Below are positions 1 through 9,415 of a stretch of 64,000 nt of DNA, in pieces; positions within the stretch are counted from its first letter, which is position 1, and every line of letters begins with the position of its first letter. The stretch is taken from contig JACOUS010000027.1 in the NCBI GenBank assembly GCA_016177735.1, positions 1 to 64,000 on the forward strand, in the 5' to 3' direction. Source of the stretch: Ignavibacteriales bacterium (GTDB lineage Bacteria; Bacteroidota; Ignavibacteria; Ignavibacteriales; Melioribacteraceae). A program made the translations under genes and the position numbers. Under the pieces are notes generated by a model that saw only the letters and a program-made list of their open reading frames with translations, was not told the origin of the DNA and searched no databases.

Positions 1-117
1 CATTTCCAAACTGCAACAAAGTGTAATTATCATTTTTAAAATTTCTATATATTATTATTTTAGAATAGTCATTTGTAATATTTAGTACAAACATCAAAAT
101 TAAAGAGCGGGGTTAAA

Positions 118-2055
118 ATGAGAACACTGTTTTTCATAACTGTCCTCTTCCTTCTATTTACAATCGATTTATCCGCACAAGACTTCGGAGACATCGGCAA
201 AGAAGAACTCGAAATGCTGCCGAAGAAAGAATACGCAGATGCCGATGCAGTAATTCTATTTGATAAAGGTACCATTACTATTCAAACAGATTTTACATTA
301 AAGATAACCCGCCACATAAGATTCAAAATATTTACTGAACAAGGGAAGCAATATACCAACATTAAAATTCCATACTGGCACGAAGATGAATTAGGAAAAC
401 TTGAAGCCGTTTCATATTCACCCGACGGAGAAGAATATGAATTAGATGACGACAATATTTTTGAAGAAGAAGGAAGTAAGTTCAACAAAGTATCTTTCTC
501 TATCCCCGGAGTTGAGAAAGGTTCTGTTGTTGAATATAAGTACCGGTTGATTTCGGAATATATCCGGGATTTGGAACCATGGTTTTTCCAAAGCCAGATA
601 TTCACGGAATTGAGCGAACTAGCCGTCTCGCTTCCGGTAGGATTTAGTTACAACAGATTAAATGTTAATCTGGAGAACTACAATCTGGAAGAGAAAGAAG
701 AAAAATTTGAAGATCATTTTAACAATAATAAGCAATACACAAAATTTACTTTCGCGTGCAGAAATCTACCCGGCATTAAAGATGAACCGTTTACAGATAA
801 CATTTACGACAAGTATGCTAAAATGTTTTTCGAATTAAGATCCTACGAGAACCAATTTGTTCATATGGATTTTTCAAAAACATGGGACCAGGCTGTAAAA
901 TATTTCAAGGACGAATACGAAAACTGTGTGGAAGAAGATGATAACGTATTAAGGAACATTCTGGAGGTTTATAAAAATTCCGCCGGTCTGGAAAAAGCAA
1001 AACAAATCTACAAATACGTTTGTACCGAAATTAAAACTACCGAACACAAAACACTTGCCGGGGATAAATTTAAGAAACCCGAAGCAGCGGCAAAAGATAA
1101 AGCCGGGAGTTCATCAGAAAAAAATATGCTGCTAATTAATTTACTGCATCATGCCGGTTTTACTGCAGATGTTGTTTTAGTGAGTACAAAATCTCACGGT
1201 GCCGTAATACCAAATTATATCGATATCGATCAGTTCAACAGAATTATCTGCCGGTTAACAATTAACAGCAAATCATATTTCCTCGATACTGGAATAAAAG
1301 CTTTGCCGTTCGGTTATCTCCCTTCGGAAAAAGATATTGAAACCGGGTTGTTAATAAAAGAAGAAAAATCCGGCTTGATCAAAATAGAACCTCTAAAAAT
1401 GCTCAATAGAACCGACATTAAAACTACAGCCGATTTGGGCGGTGACGGAATTATAAAAGTTACAACACAGATAACGCACAGCGGATATGAAGCTTTAACA
1501 GAACGCACGGCGATGGAAGAATTGGAAGCAAATAAACGCATCGAAGAGTTTGTAAAAAATATTTACAGCCAGGCTGTTGTTGATACTTTTTATTACACCG
1601 ATGCAGACTCGATTAACAAACCTATTACATTAACAATCAAATACAGTATGCCGGATTATCTAAACGAAACCGATCAATATGTTTATTTGACTCTGCCGTT
1701 AATAACAAGTACAAAAACAAATCCTTTTGTAAAACCAATGCGTTACTCATCTATAGATTTTCCTTATCCTTTAATTACAAACGAAGAATTCAAACTTAAC
1801 TTGCCGAAAAATTTAGATGCTGTTCAACTGCCGGAATCCAAAAGGAGCGGCATAGATAATCTTTACGTTTACAACATCGGTTATTCGCGGAGTGATAATT
1901 TTATTCTTTGCCAGAGAAGAACAAATCTGTACAACAGAAAAATTCCGGGTAAAAATTATCCGGCAATAAAAACTATTTACGAAGAGATGGTTGCCGGCGA
2001 CCAGCGGCAAATTGTACTCACTAAAACAGCAGAGAATACTACTACCAACAAATAA
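118..2055 (+). CDS. DUF3857/transglutaminase-like exported protein, probably inactive
   Basis: An exported protein of 645 residues. Residues 1-20 are a signal peptide ending in LSAQ. A DUF3857-like beta domain follows (about 50-220), then a transglutaminase-like core (about 285-400) and a C-terminal beta region. Aligned by eye with the next gene, the core has lost two catalytic residues: the usual G-D-C is G-S-S (Ser332 at the Cys position), and the His of F-N-H is Arg (QFNRII). Only the Asp (FLDTG) remains. It is therefore probably a non-catalytic paralogue. The two genes are 13 bp apart and likely cotranscribed. The physiological role of this family is unknown; a cell-envelope or binding role is my inference. 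Confidence 0.8.
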   Translation: MRTLFFITVLFLLFTIDLSAQDFGDIGKEELEMLPKKEYADADAVILFDKGTITIQTDFTLKITRHIRFKIFTEQGKQYTNIKIPYWHEDELGKLEAVSYSPDGEEYELDDDNIFEEEGSKFNKVSFSIPGVEKGSVVEYKYRLISEYIRDLEPWFFQSQIFTELSELAVSLPVGFSYNRLNVNLENYNLEEKEEKFEDHFNNNKQYTKFTFACRNLPGIKDEPFTDNIYDKYAKMFFELRSYENQFVHMDFSKTWDQAVKYFKDEYENCVEEDDNVLRNILEVYKNSAGLEKAKQIYKYVCTEIKTTEHKTLAGDKFKKPEAAAKDKAGSSSEKNMLLINLLHHAGFTADVVLVSTKSHGAVIPNYIDIDQFNRIICRLTINSKSYFLDTGIKALPFGYLPSEKDIETGLLIKEEKSGLIKIEPLKMLNRTDIKTTADLGGDGIIKVTTQITHSGYEALTERTAMEELEANKRIEEFVKNIYSQAVVDTFYYTDADSINKPITLTIKYSMPDYLNETDQYVYLTLPLITSTKTNPFVKPMRYSSIDFPYPLITNEEFKLNLPKNLDAVQLPESKRSGIDNLYVYNIGYSRSDNFILCQRRTNLYNRKIPGKNYPAIKTIYEEMVAGDQRQIVLTKTAENTTTNK

Positions 2056-2068
2056 AAGAATTCGAAAA

Positions 2069-3982
2069 ATGAAAAATCTTTTTTCCTTCTTAATATATTT
2101 TGCATTATTTGCCCCCGCTCTTTACGGGCAAAAGGATTTTGCCAATCATAAAGTTAATATGGATTCACTGGTGAGAGTCTCTCAAGCCGTAATTCTATCG
2201 GACGATCATACGTTCGAAATCAACAGCCACAAAGACTCCGAATATTCTGTTCATCTGAGAATACTTATCAAGAATAAAGGCGGTGAAAAATATGGCAAGG
2301 TTCGTCTGCTGGAAAATGAATACCGGGAAGTAAATGATATTGAAGCAGCCATACTCGATACTAATCAACGAACAATTAAAACACTCGACACCGATGATAT
2401 CGAAGAAAATGAAATATCGAGCGGATATGTTTTATATGCCGGCAATTCATATAAATCATTTTCGTTAACACACAACACTTACCCGTATATATTTGAGTGC
2501 AGTTATAGAGTTGACATAAAAAGTTTATTCTTCTGGCACGATTGGTACCCTCAGGATGAAGTGCCGGTACTTTCGTCTTCGTATAAATTGATATTGCACA
2601 CTCCAATTAGTTTCAACTACTATTCTGTTGGTATCGATACAAAGCCGGAGAAAAATTTAATCGGTGAAGATTCTGTTTACACTTGGAAGCTGGAAAACAT
2701 TCCTCCGCGGCTGCATGAAGATTATATGCCGCCTGAAAGCGAAGAACAAATGGCGCTCTATTTCAAGTCGGCTAATTTTATTTTAGATGAATACGAAGGC
2801 AATTCAATCAGTTGGAATTCGTTTGCCCAATGGTACCGGGATTTAACAAAAGAAAGATATGAACTGCCTCCGGCGGCAAAAGATGAAATTTCCAACAGAA
2901 TAAAAAACATCACCGACCCGAAAGAAAAAATTAAATCCATATACAAACTTCACCAGGAAAAAAATAAATATACTGCCATCGAAATGGGAATAAGAGGCTG
3001 GCAGCCGCAGCCGGCGGCAGATGTTTATAAAAACCGTTACGGCGATTGCAAAGATCTAACTACTTACATGGTCGCCGCATTAAAAACAATCGGCATCGAA
3101 AGTTACCCGGCTTTGGCGCTTACGCGCGATAACGGCAGAGTAAATAAAGATTTTCCGAGTCCTCAATTTAATCACTGCATTTTATGTGTTCCTTTATCAG
3201 GTGATACTTTATGGATAGAAACAACAAACCCGTATCTCGAGTTGGGTGATGTTCCCTATTCAATTGAAGATATCGATGTGCTTGTAGTAAAAGAAAATTC
3301 CGGGAAGCTGGAAAGAACATCCGTAAAGAAATCTTCTGAAAATGTTTTTGCTTCAACTTTGGAAGGTACTATTGATTTGACGGGCAATCTCAATTTCAAA
3401 ACAGAGATTAACACTACAGGCAATCGTAAAAATTATTTTAAAGAATACTTAATCAGTTATGATGATCAGGATGATTTAGAATTTCTGCACGATCAGCTTA
3501 CCGATAATTATAGATACCTCAGCTTACAAAATTTTTCGACACAAGAAATATTCGATAAGATTCATAAATATGTTATTACGCTGAACGGGGTTTACAACAA
3601 ATTTTTGCCGATGGTCGATAAAAGAGTTTTTGTTAATCCCGCAATAATAAATAGGAAGAACAGTAAAAGTTTGCCCGGAGAAAGTGTTTCCGAAAGAAAA
3701 TTTCCGGTGTTTTTTAGTTATCCGTATCAAATAATTGATTCGGTCGCTATCGAGCTGCCGCTAGGCTACACTTTAGAATCAAAGCCAAAAGGAAGTTCTT
3801 TTGAAAATTCTTTCGGCAAATATTTTTCTTCCTTTGAGTTTAACAACGGCAAATTATTTTACAAAAGGTTTTACGAAATAAAAATGAATTTGATTTCGCT
3901 CGAACAGTATAAAGATTTTATAGAATTCTTGAAACAGGTTATTGCCGCCGATAAAACAAGTTTTGTACTATTAAAAGAATAG
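2069..3982 (+). CDS. DUF3857/transglutaminase-like exported protein, likely active
   Basis: The start at 2069 is chosen because it begins a clean signal peptide (MKNLFSFLIYFALFAPALYG). Upstream Met codons lie inside the previous gene. The product has 638 residues: a DUF3857 domain (about 45-220), then a transglutaminase core with Cys327 in GDCKD and His369 in FNHC. The third residue appears to be Glu384 (LWIETT), where the family usually has Asp. This is the catalytically plausible member of the tandem pair and probably works in the periplasm or at the outer membrane. Its substrate cannot be told from sequence. Confidence 0.82.
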   Translation: MKNLFSFLIYFALFAPALYGQKDFANHKVNMDSLVRVSQAVILSDDHTFEINSHKDSEYSVHLRILIKNKGGEKYGKVRLLENEYREVNDIEAAILDTNQRTIKTLDTDDIEENEISSGYVLYAGNSYKSFSLTHNTYPYIFECSYRVDIKSLFFWHDWYPQDEVPVLSSSYKLILHTPISFNYYSVGIDTKPEKNLIGEDSVYTWKLENIPPRLHEDYMPPESEEQMALYFKSANFILDEYEGNSISWNSFAQWYRDLTKERYELPPAAKDEISNRIKNITDPKEKIKSIYKLHQEKNKYTAIEMGIRGWQPQPAADVYKNRYGDCKDLTTYMVAALKTIGIESYPALALTRDNGRVNKDFPSPQFNHCILCVPLSGDTLWIETTNPYLELGDVPYSIEDIDVLVVKENSGKLERTSVKKSSENVFASTLEGTIDLTGNLNFKTEINTTGNRKNYFKEYLISYDDQDDLEFLHDQLTDNYRYLSLQNFSTQEIFDKIHKYVITLNGVYNKFLPMVDKRVFVNPAIINRKNSKSLPGESVSERKFPVFFSYPYQIIDSVAIELPLGYTLESKPKGSSFENSFGKYFSSFEFNNGKLFYKRFYEIKMNLISLEQYKDFIEFLKQVIAADKTSFVLLKE

Positions 3983-4016
3983 TTTTTGCCTTTACTAATT
4001 GTCATAAACAATATTG

Positions 4017-4050
4017 CCGGCTTGGGGACTAGTCGTCCCTACCCAAAAAA
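4017..4050. repeat. Small intergenic palindrome
   Basis: TTGGGGAC, TAGTC, GTCCC and CCCAA form a compact hairpin-like element between the two genes, centred on the palindrome GACTAGTC. It is one of several short palindromes in the window and could act as a weak terminator, although no T-run follows. Confidence 0.4.
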
Positions 4051-4130
4051 TTGCATTTGAAAAATTCAGGCTAAAAATTATTTTTCATTAACAAGTTCTA
4101 TTAAAATAGCAGTCAGTATGAGGGTTAATC

Positions 4131-6794
4131 ATGTACAAAATTCTGTTCTTTTTAGTATTTGTTTTTACAGTATCCACAAATTTTTCGCAGTCCGCAGATT
4201 CAATCCTTTCATTAAACAACACCCAAATTTTTTCTGGAGAAAGTTATGTGTTCAAAACAGACTTGATAAGTAAGTTACCCGAAAAAGGAATTGACAACAT
4301 TATCAGATTTTTTCCCGGAATTATTTCGTACCATAATAATTATTATTTACGCGGAAGCAGAAGTAATGAAATTGGTTTTTTTGTTGACGGCGTTCAAATC
4401 AATGATTTGTTCACATGGCAAAATCCTTTTCGTTTGTCACCGCAATCGTTGGATGAGATCAACTTATATCCCGGCTATGTTCCGGTAGAATACGGAAATA
4501 TTTCTTCGGGCATGTTTGGTTTCAAATTAAAAACCGGCGGAGAACAGCTTCGTTTTAATATCGAGAACACAAGCGATAATATTTCTTTCAGCGGTGATCC
4601 GTTCGGTGAAAAGGAACGGCTCGGCACTTTTTGGTACGGCTACAATGAAATTAATGCAAACATTGGCGGACCTTTATTCACAAATAATATTAGATTTTTT
4701 GTTGATGCAAATTATCTTTTTAAGCGCGATCGTAATCCTCAAAAATATTCCGGCGTAAATAATTTTTTTGCTTTTGATAAAGTTACCAATGATTCGATAC
4801 GAATAAATCTTCCCAATGGAATAGTACCGGGCAACGGTCTTGATAATTACAATTTTACCTCAACACTGCTGTTCGATTTTGGTGAGTTGAAAATAAAAAC
4901 TTCCGGCATTTACTCTTTTCAAAGACAAGATGCTGAGCGGCTTCATATTCAAGAATATCTAAATCACCGTTACGGACAAATAGAAAACAAAGCCGGACTT
5001 TTTTCCGCTAACATTACTCATAACATCAGCGAAAATATTTCATACGAGTTAACCGGCAGTTATTTTTTCAGAAACGAAGAGACATTCGATCCTTATCTGA
5101 AAGATAATTATTGGGGTTATGGCGACAGCGTGGCAAATGCAGATGCCGGCATTGTTTGGAACCGCACAGCAAGGGATTTTCAGCGCAACTATTACGGGAG
5201 ATATGTTATTCCTAGAAGTTATCATGTATTTGATTTTAGTTTTATACGTGACGGTGCCCCGCCGGTTAACTATGCAAAATCAGAACAACAGAAAATATCT
5301 TTAAAAGGTTTGGCAAAACTAAACTTTTTTGATTCTCACAATATTTATTTGGGAGGGGAATATACAAGCGAACTTATTCGACTTTGGAAAGTAGGCTATC
5401 AACTTTCTTTTGCAAGAATCTTTCGTAACCTAAGTGCAGATCCTCGCAATAGTTCTGAAGAATCTATAAAAGAAATGATATTGAAAACTTATGGAGTGAA
5501 TAATTTTGGTTATGATCTTCTCGGCAACGCAGCCAATTCAGGTTTGTTTGCACCGCCGGAACCGACAACTTTTGCTCTCTTTGTAAATGATAATTTTACT
5601 TTAGCTGATTCACTGCAACTGAATATTGGATTGCGTTACGAATACAGAGATTACAATTACAGAAAGATTATCGACCCGTTATTTCCCGATAAAACTTTTA
5701 TTCGCTCTTTTAATAATGAAATAAAAGAAGACGGTCTCACTGATACAAAAAGTTATTCGTTTATTCTGCCGAAACTTAATATCAATTACCGGCTCTTCAA
5801 CAATCTCTCTTTTTCGTTAAGATATTCCGGTAATGTTCAATCGCATAATTACAATGAATTGTTCCAGGGGTTTTTTCATCAAGGATATTTGCTGACATAT
5901 GGCAGATGGAACGGGAATGATCCGTTTTTAAACGGTGATTTAAAACCGATCGAGACTTCCCTCGTAGAATTTTCTTCAGATTACAACCCGGCTGATAATA
6001 TCAGCCTACGTTTCAATTACTTTTATAAGCAGATCAAAAATCAATCGTCGTTAGATTACCAAAAAGTTGATCGGAATTCGGCATTTTACAAATATGTAAT
6101 ACAAACCGGGGAATCAAACTCTTTCGTCAACGGTACCGATTTAATGTTGGAGTTTTTAGATAAGCGTTTTGAAATATTTTCTTCGCTCTCTTATCAAAAT
6201 GCACGCGGTTCTTTTTTAACTTCTCACGATAACTCTTACGGAGATTTCATTTACACTTCTGCACCTACTACAAGTAACAATGAAATTAATCTAAAAGCTT
6301 TCGTCAGCTATAATTTTTTTGACCTAAAAAAGTTTTCATCTCTTTTTGAAAACATGAACACATCATTAATGATTACTTTCAATAACGGTCATCCTTATAC
6401 CTTAATCAAAAATTACAGTAGAACCGAGTCGGATATCAGGGATATGAAACCGATTGGAGAAATTAACGGACTTACAACGCCGTCAATTACTCAAATAGAT
6501 TTCAAACTGGAAAAGAATATTTCTTTGTTTGATAAAGTAAACGTTGGAGTCTATCTGATGATTATCAATCTTTTTGACAGCAGAAATGTTTATGATGTTT
6601 TTCGATCAAGCGGGTCACCCGATTATGATGCACATGTTTCAGATCCTGAATTGTACCATATTTACGTTCAGTCGTATGGCGAAAAATATCTCGATCTTTA
6701 CAAAATGAATCTGGAATACAACCCGCGGGATGGGCAGCAATATTTTTACGGACCGCCGAGACAAATTTATCTCGGTATAAAATTGAATTACTAA
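4131..6794 (+). CDS. TonB-dependent receptor
   Basis: An outer-membrane protein of 887 residues. A signal peptide (1-20) leads directly into a plug domain (about 45-140; motifs DNIIRFFPGI, YLRGSRSNEI and FVDGVQIND). A long beta-barrel region rich in aromatic/polar alternation follows and ends in the aromatic residue Tyr. It lacks the N-terminal carboxypeptidase-like domain that the receptor at the right edge has. The family takes up siderophores, cobalamin, metal chelates or glycans, driven by TonB-ExbBD. No neighbouring lipoprotein or hydrolase fixes the substrate, so it is left open. Confidence 0.85.
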   Translation: MYKILFFLVFVFTVSTNFSQSADSILSLNNTQIFSGESYVFKTDLISKLPEKGIDNIIRFFPGIISYHNNYYLRGSRSNEIGFFVDGVQINDLFTWQNPFRLSPQSLDEINLYPGYVPVEYGNISSGMFGFKLKTGGEQLRFNIENTSDNISFSGDPFGEKERLGTFWYGYNEINANIGGPLFTNNIRFFVDANYLFKRDRNPQKYSGVNNFFAFDKVTNDSIRINLPNGIVPGNGLDNYNFTSTLLFDFGELKIKTSGIYSFQRQDAERLHIQEYLNHRYGQIENKAGLFSANITHNISENISYELTGSYFFRNEETFDPYLKDNYWGYGDSVANADAGIVWNRTARDFQRNYYGRYVIPRSYHVFDFSFIRDGAPPVNYAKSEQQKISLKGLAKLNFFDSHNIYLGGEYTSELIRLWKVGYQLSFARIFRNLSADPRNSSEESIKEMILKTYGVNNFGYDLLGNAANSGLFAPPEPTTFALFVNDNFTLADSLQLNIGLRYEYRDYNYRKIIDPLFPDKTFIRSFNNEIKEDGLTDTKSYSFILPKLNINYRLFNNLSFSLRYSGNVQSHNYNELFQGFFHQGYLLTYGRWNGNDPFLNGDLKPIETSLVEFSSDYNPADNISLRFNYFYKQIKNQSSLDYQKVDRNSAFYKYVIQTGESNSFVNGTDLMLEFLDKRFEIFSSLSYQNARGSFLTSHDNSYGDFIYTSAPTTSNNEINLKAFVSYNFFDLKKFSSLFENMNTSLMITFNNGHPYTLIKNYSRTESDIRDMKPIGEINGLTTPSITQIDFKLEKNISLFDKVNVGVYLMIINLFDSRNVYDVFRSSGSPDYDAHVSDPELYHIYVQSYGEKYLDLYKMNLEYNPRDGQQYFYGPPRQIYLGIKLNY

Positions 6795-6806
6795 AAAGAT
6801 TTTTAA

Positions 6807-6956
6807 GGGGCTGCCTCAAAAGTATTTCTTTTTATAGAATTGCACACGGAATAAAATCTGATTGAAACAGCTTGCTTCGCTATGCGGGGGATTTACACAG
6901 ATTTTTTATTTGTCCCTTGGACTCCTACGTAGAACAATTACTTTTGAGACAGCCCC
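6807..6956. mobile_element. MITE with 18-bp terminal inverted repeats
   Basis: A 150-bp non-coding element. The left end is GGGGCTGCCTCAAAAGTA and the right end, reverse-complemented, is GGGGCTGTCTCAAAAGTA (17 of 18 identical). It fills most of the gap between convergent genes and has no ORF. I saw no convincing target-site duplication (left flank TTTTTAA, right flank ATTAATA). Ends of this kind resemble those of DDE-type insertion sequences, so a transposase elsewhere in the genome could mobilise it. Confidence 0.75.
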
Positions 6957-6967
6957 ATTAATACAGA

Positions 6968-8038
6968 TCAATCAAAAAATCCTTCCCAAAATTTTTCCCA
7001 CAAATTTTTGCTGCCGGTAGCGCCGTGCTTGCGCCAAAATTTCGTATAGTTTTCTTGTGCTAATATTGCAAGCGGTCCCTCGTGAATTCCGCCGTTTACA
7101 TATCCGTCGTAAACACGGATTGCAATTATATTTTCTTTTCCGAATTGCAAAACATTTTCCGGTATATCGTAAGTGCGCAATTCTTGCCACTCTTTTCTGT
7201 TATCCATACGGTAGGGAATATTATTTATCGGTCCGGTTGAACCGACAAACTTTCCATTGATAAATGTTTCGTCAAAGTCGTCTATTTTGCCGGCAAGCAA
7301 AACAAATTTTTTCCCTTTTAATTTTTCGGGCACATAAAATGTGTAACGGTACCACGCATATCCGTCGTAGCTTTTATAACCTTGATTTTCCCAATAACCG
7401 GGAACGTAAATGTCTTCCCAATCTTTATCGTTATGATTTTTTTCTTTGAACGAATCTTTATCGGAGAAATTAATTTTCCAGATGCCGGTTAAATCGATAT
7501 CCCAATTTTTCATTTCATATAAACCAACGGCGCCTTCCAAAATTCCGCCGTCCAGTTCGGAATCGTAAACTCTCACTGCAATAACATTTTCTTTATCGAA
7601 GTTAATCATATGTTCCTGAACAGGATATTTTCTCCACGCGAAATATGCAGTAGAATAATCGGGTGGAAACGAACCCGAATAACCGACCAACTTGCCGTTG
7701 AGATAAACTTCGTCTGCATCGTCAATTCTTCCCAATAATAATGCTATACTTCTTCCTTTATAAGCCGGCGGAACTTTGAAAGTTTTTCTGTACCACGCAA
7801 AACCGTTGTAACCGTGAAAGCCTTCGTTTTCCCACGAGGAAGGAACGCGAATAATTTCCCAGTCATCGGTATTTACGTTTGTCTCTTTCCAGTTTTCATC
7901 ATCGCCGATTGTAAATCTCCACAAACCGCGCAGATCAACAATCTTATTTAATTCTTGCGATAGAACTTCCTTTCCGTCAACAAAGAGAAAGAAGCATAGC
8001 ATGAAGGGGAGTGCATGAAGAAATTTTGAAGCTTTCAT
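6968..8038 (-). CDS. Exported protein with two GH2-like sugar-binding beta-sandwich domains
   Basis: A 356-residue protein made of two homologous jelly-roll domains (about 30-170 and 180-335). They carry repeated motifs: LRGLWRFTIGDD and LTGIWKINFSDK, VPSSWENEGFHGYNGFAWYR and VPGYWENQGYKSYDGYAWYR, then YLNGKLVG and FINGKFVG. These match the N-terminal sugar-binding domain of glycoside hydrolase family 2, but no catalytic TIM barrel follows. It is best read as a carbohydrate-binding or scaffold protein. The start at 8038 gives a clean signal peptide (MKASKFLHALPFMLCFFLFV). An in-frame ATG at 8092 is possible, and neither has a strong Shine-Dalgarno sequence. Confidence 0.75.
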   Translation of the reverse strand: MKASKFLHALPFMLCFFLFVDGKEVLSQELNKIVDLRGLWRFTIGDDENWKETNVNTDDWEIIRVPSSWENEGFHGYNGFAWYRKTFKVPPAYKGRSIALLLGRIDDADEVYLNGKLVGYSGSFPPDYSTAYFAWRKYPVQEHMINFDKENVIAVRVYDSELDGGILEGAVGLYEMKNWDIDLTGIWKINFSDKDSFKEKNHNDKDWEDIYVPGYWENQGYKSYDGYAWYRYTFYVPEKLKGKKFVLLAGKIDDFDETFINGKFVGSTGPINNIPYRMDNRKEWQELRTYDIPENVLQFGKENIIAIRVYDGYVNGGIHEGPLAILAQENYTKFWRKHGATGSKNLWEKFWEGFFD

Positions 8039-8106
8039 AATCATCTTAAACTTTAATGCCAATATAAAATTAGGTTTTTCTTTTTTAGTCATACCGGTGC
8101 AACAAA

Positions 8107-8123
8107 TTGTAAAAAATTGTCAC
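8107..8123. repeat. 17-bp direct repeat, copy 1
   Basis: TTGTAAAAAATTGTCAC is identical to 8653-8669 and in the same orientation. The two copies flank the HEAT-repeat gene. Confidence 0.6.
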
Positions 8124-8129
8124 GGATTT

Positions 8130-8561
8130 TTATTTGCCAAGCCCAACCGAGTGGCTTGAATTTTTGTATTCGCTGTAAAGAGCGGCACACATTCTTCTGA
8201 CTTGCGCATCATCATCTTTTAATGCCGTGTTATAAACAACTTTTATCCCGTCATCAACGCCAAGCTGGTATAAAGCGAAAGCAATTAAAACTCTGTTGCG
8301 CGGATTTTTTTCTGCCTTCATTTGAGCAGTCAAAGCATCAACTGTTTCTTTGACATAGTACTTTGCGGTAAAATAGATGCAGTCTCTTTTCAATCCTTCG
8401 TTGCTCGATGAAATTCCGGTAATCAAACTTTTTACCGCGTTTGGTTTGAAGCCGGAATTATCTATTGTTTGATTTTGTGAGTTTGCCGATTCTGCTAAAA
8501 CGAATGCCGCTGTTAAAACCAAAACAACTTTCTTAACGAAACTATTTTTTGTGCGTGTCAT
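8130..8561 (-). CDS. Small exported HEAT-repeat protein
   Basis: 144 residues with a signal peptide (about 1-30, ending ESANSQ) followed by helical repeats of HEAT type, such as SNEGLKRDCIYFTAKYYV, NPRNRVLIAFALYQLGV and DAQVRRMCAALYSEY. The start at 8561 is supported by GAGGAG about 9 nt upstream; an ATG 7 codons earlier lacks this. HEAT proteins act as protein-interaction scaffolds and no enzyme motif is visible. The gene is bracketed by two 17-bp direct repeats (8107-8123 and 8653-8669). Confidence 0.7.
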   Translation of the reverse strand: MTRTKNSFVKKVVLVLTAAFVLAESANSQNQTIDNSGFKPNAVKSLITGISSSNEGLKRDCIYFTAKYYVKETVDALTAQMKAEKNPRNRVLIAFALYQLGVDDGIKVVYNTALKDDDAQVRRMCAALYSEYKNSSHSVGLGK

Positions 8562-8652
8562 TTTTGTATCTCCTCTGTTCAATTATTCTTTTGTTTTTCT
8601 GATACTTTAGACAGAGGAGTTCAAAGGTAAGTTGTCACGCGAGAGTAAGGAG

Positions 8653-8669
8653 TTGTAAAAAATTGTCAC
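8653..8669. repeat. 17-bp direct repeat, copy 2
   Basis: An identical copy of 8107-8123. It lies in the divergent spacer between the HEAT-repeat gene and mazE, so it could also be a regulatory site. Confidence 0.6.
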
Positions 8670-8775
8670 TGTTTTGATAAACAAATCTGCCGCGTAAAAA
8701 TGTATTAAAAGTTTACTTGCTTGTAATTGCTCTTGTAATTACTTTGTAACCACAATTTTTAACGAAAGTGATAAA

Positions 8776-9033
8776 ATGAAAACGAAAGTTGTTAAGATTG
8801 GCAATTCACGAGGCATCAGAATACCGAAATCTTTAATCAACGAGAGCGGTCTTAAAAATGAAGTTGAACTTGAAGTCGGCAACGGACAAATAATCATCAA
8901 ATCAATTTCAAAAAGTAGAGAATCGTGGGAAACTGCATTTAAGAAGATGGCAAAAAATAAAAATGATATTTTATTAGATGCCGATGCAACACTTGCTCAA
9001 ACAAAATGGGATAAAGAAGAATGGGAGTGGTAA
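8776..9033 (+). CDS. mazE: MazE-like antitoxin (AbrB fold)
   Basis: 85 residues. The N-terminal swapped-hairpin DNA-binding domain has the signature KIGNSRGIRIPKSLI (about 6-20). The C-terminal tail is acidic and Trp-rich (TKWDKEEWEW), as expected for the segment that wraps around and inhibits MazF. Its stop abuts the mazF start with no gap, the usual arrangement in a toxin-antitoxin operon. MazE normally represses its own promoter together with MazF; here that is family knowledge. Confidence 0.9.
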   Translation: MKTKVVKIGNSRGIRIPKSLINESGLKNEVELEVGNGQIIIKSISKSRESWETAFKKMAKNKNDILLDADATLAQTKWDKEEWEW

Positions 9034-9354
9034 ATGTTCTCTCGCTTTGATATTTATTATGTTAATTTAGACCCAACAATCGGCAGTGAAATTAAAAAAA
9101 CCCGTCCATGCGTAATCATCTCTCCCAACGAAATGAATTTTAATATCGCAACAGTAATTGTCGCGCCGTTAACTTCAAAGCTGCGTAATTATCCAACACG
9201 CATTGCCTGCAAATTAGAAGGCAAGCAAGGTCAAATCGTTTTAGACCAGATCAGAACTGTTGATAAAATTAGATTAATTAAAAAAATAGATACGCTGAAT
9301 AAGACAACACAAATCAAAGTTCTAAACGTTTTAAAAGAAATGTTTTCTGATTAA
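9034..9354 (+). CDS. mazF: MazF/PemK-family endoribonuclease toxin
   Basis: 106 residues, the normal family length. The N-terminus (RFDIYYVNLDPTIGSEIKKT) followed by RPCVIISPNEMN is the MazF signature, with the catalytic Arg in the KKTRP segment. Later conserved pieces are VIVAPLTSK and QIVLDQIRTVDKIR. Known members cleave single-stranded RNA at short motifs and arrest growth when the antitoxin is degraded. The gene looks intact, so the pair is probably functional. Confidence 0.92.
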   Translation: MFSRFDIYYVNLDPTIGSEIKKTRPCVIISPNEMNFNIATVIVAPLTSKLRNYPTRIACKLEGKQGQIVLDQIRTVDKIRLIKKIDTLNKTTQIKVLNVLKEMFSD

Positions 9355-9415
9355 CAGCGCGGTTAGAAAGGCGCGCAAATGATGCGAAGGCAAACCGAAC
9401 CGGCTTCAAAAAAAA

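Noticed and set aside
6800-6965. Target-site duplication for the 150-bp MITE
   Set aside because: The flanks TTTTTAA and ATTAATA do not match directly at the element ends.
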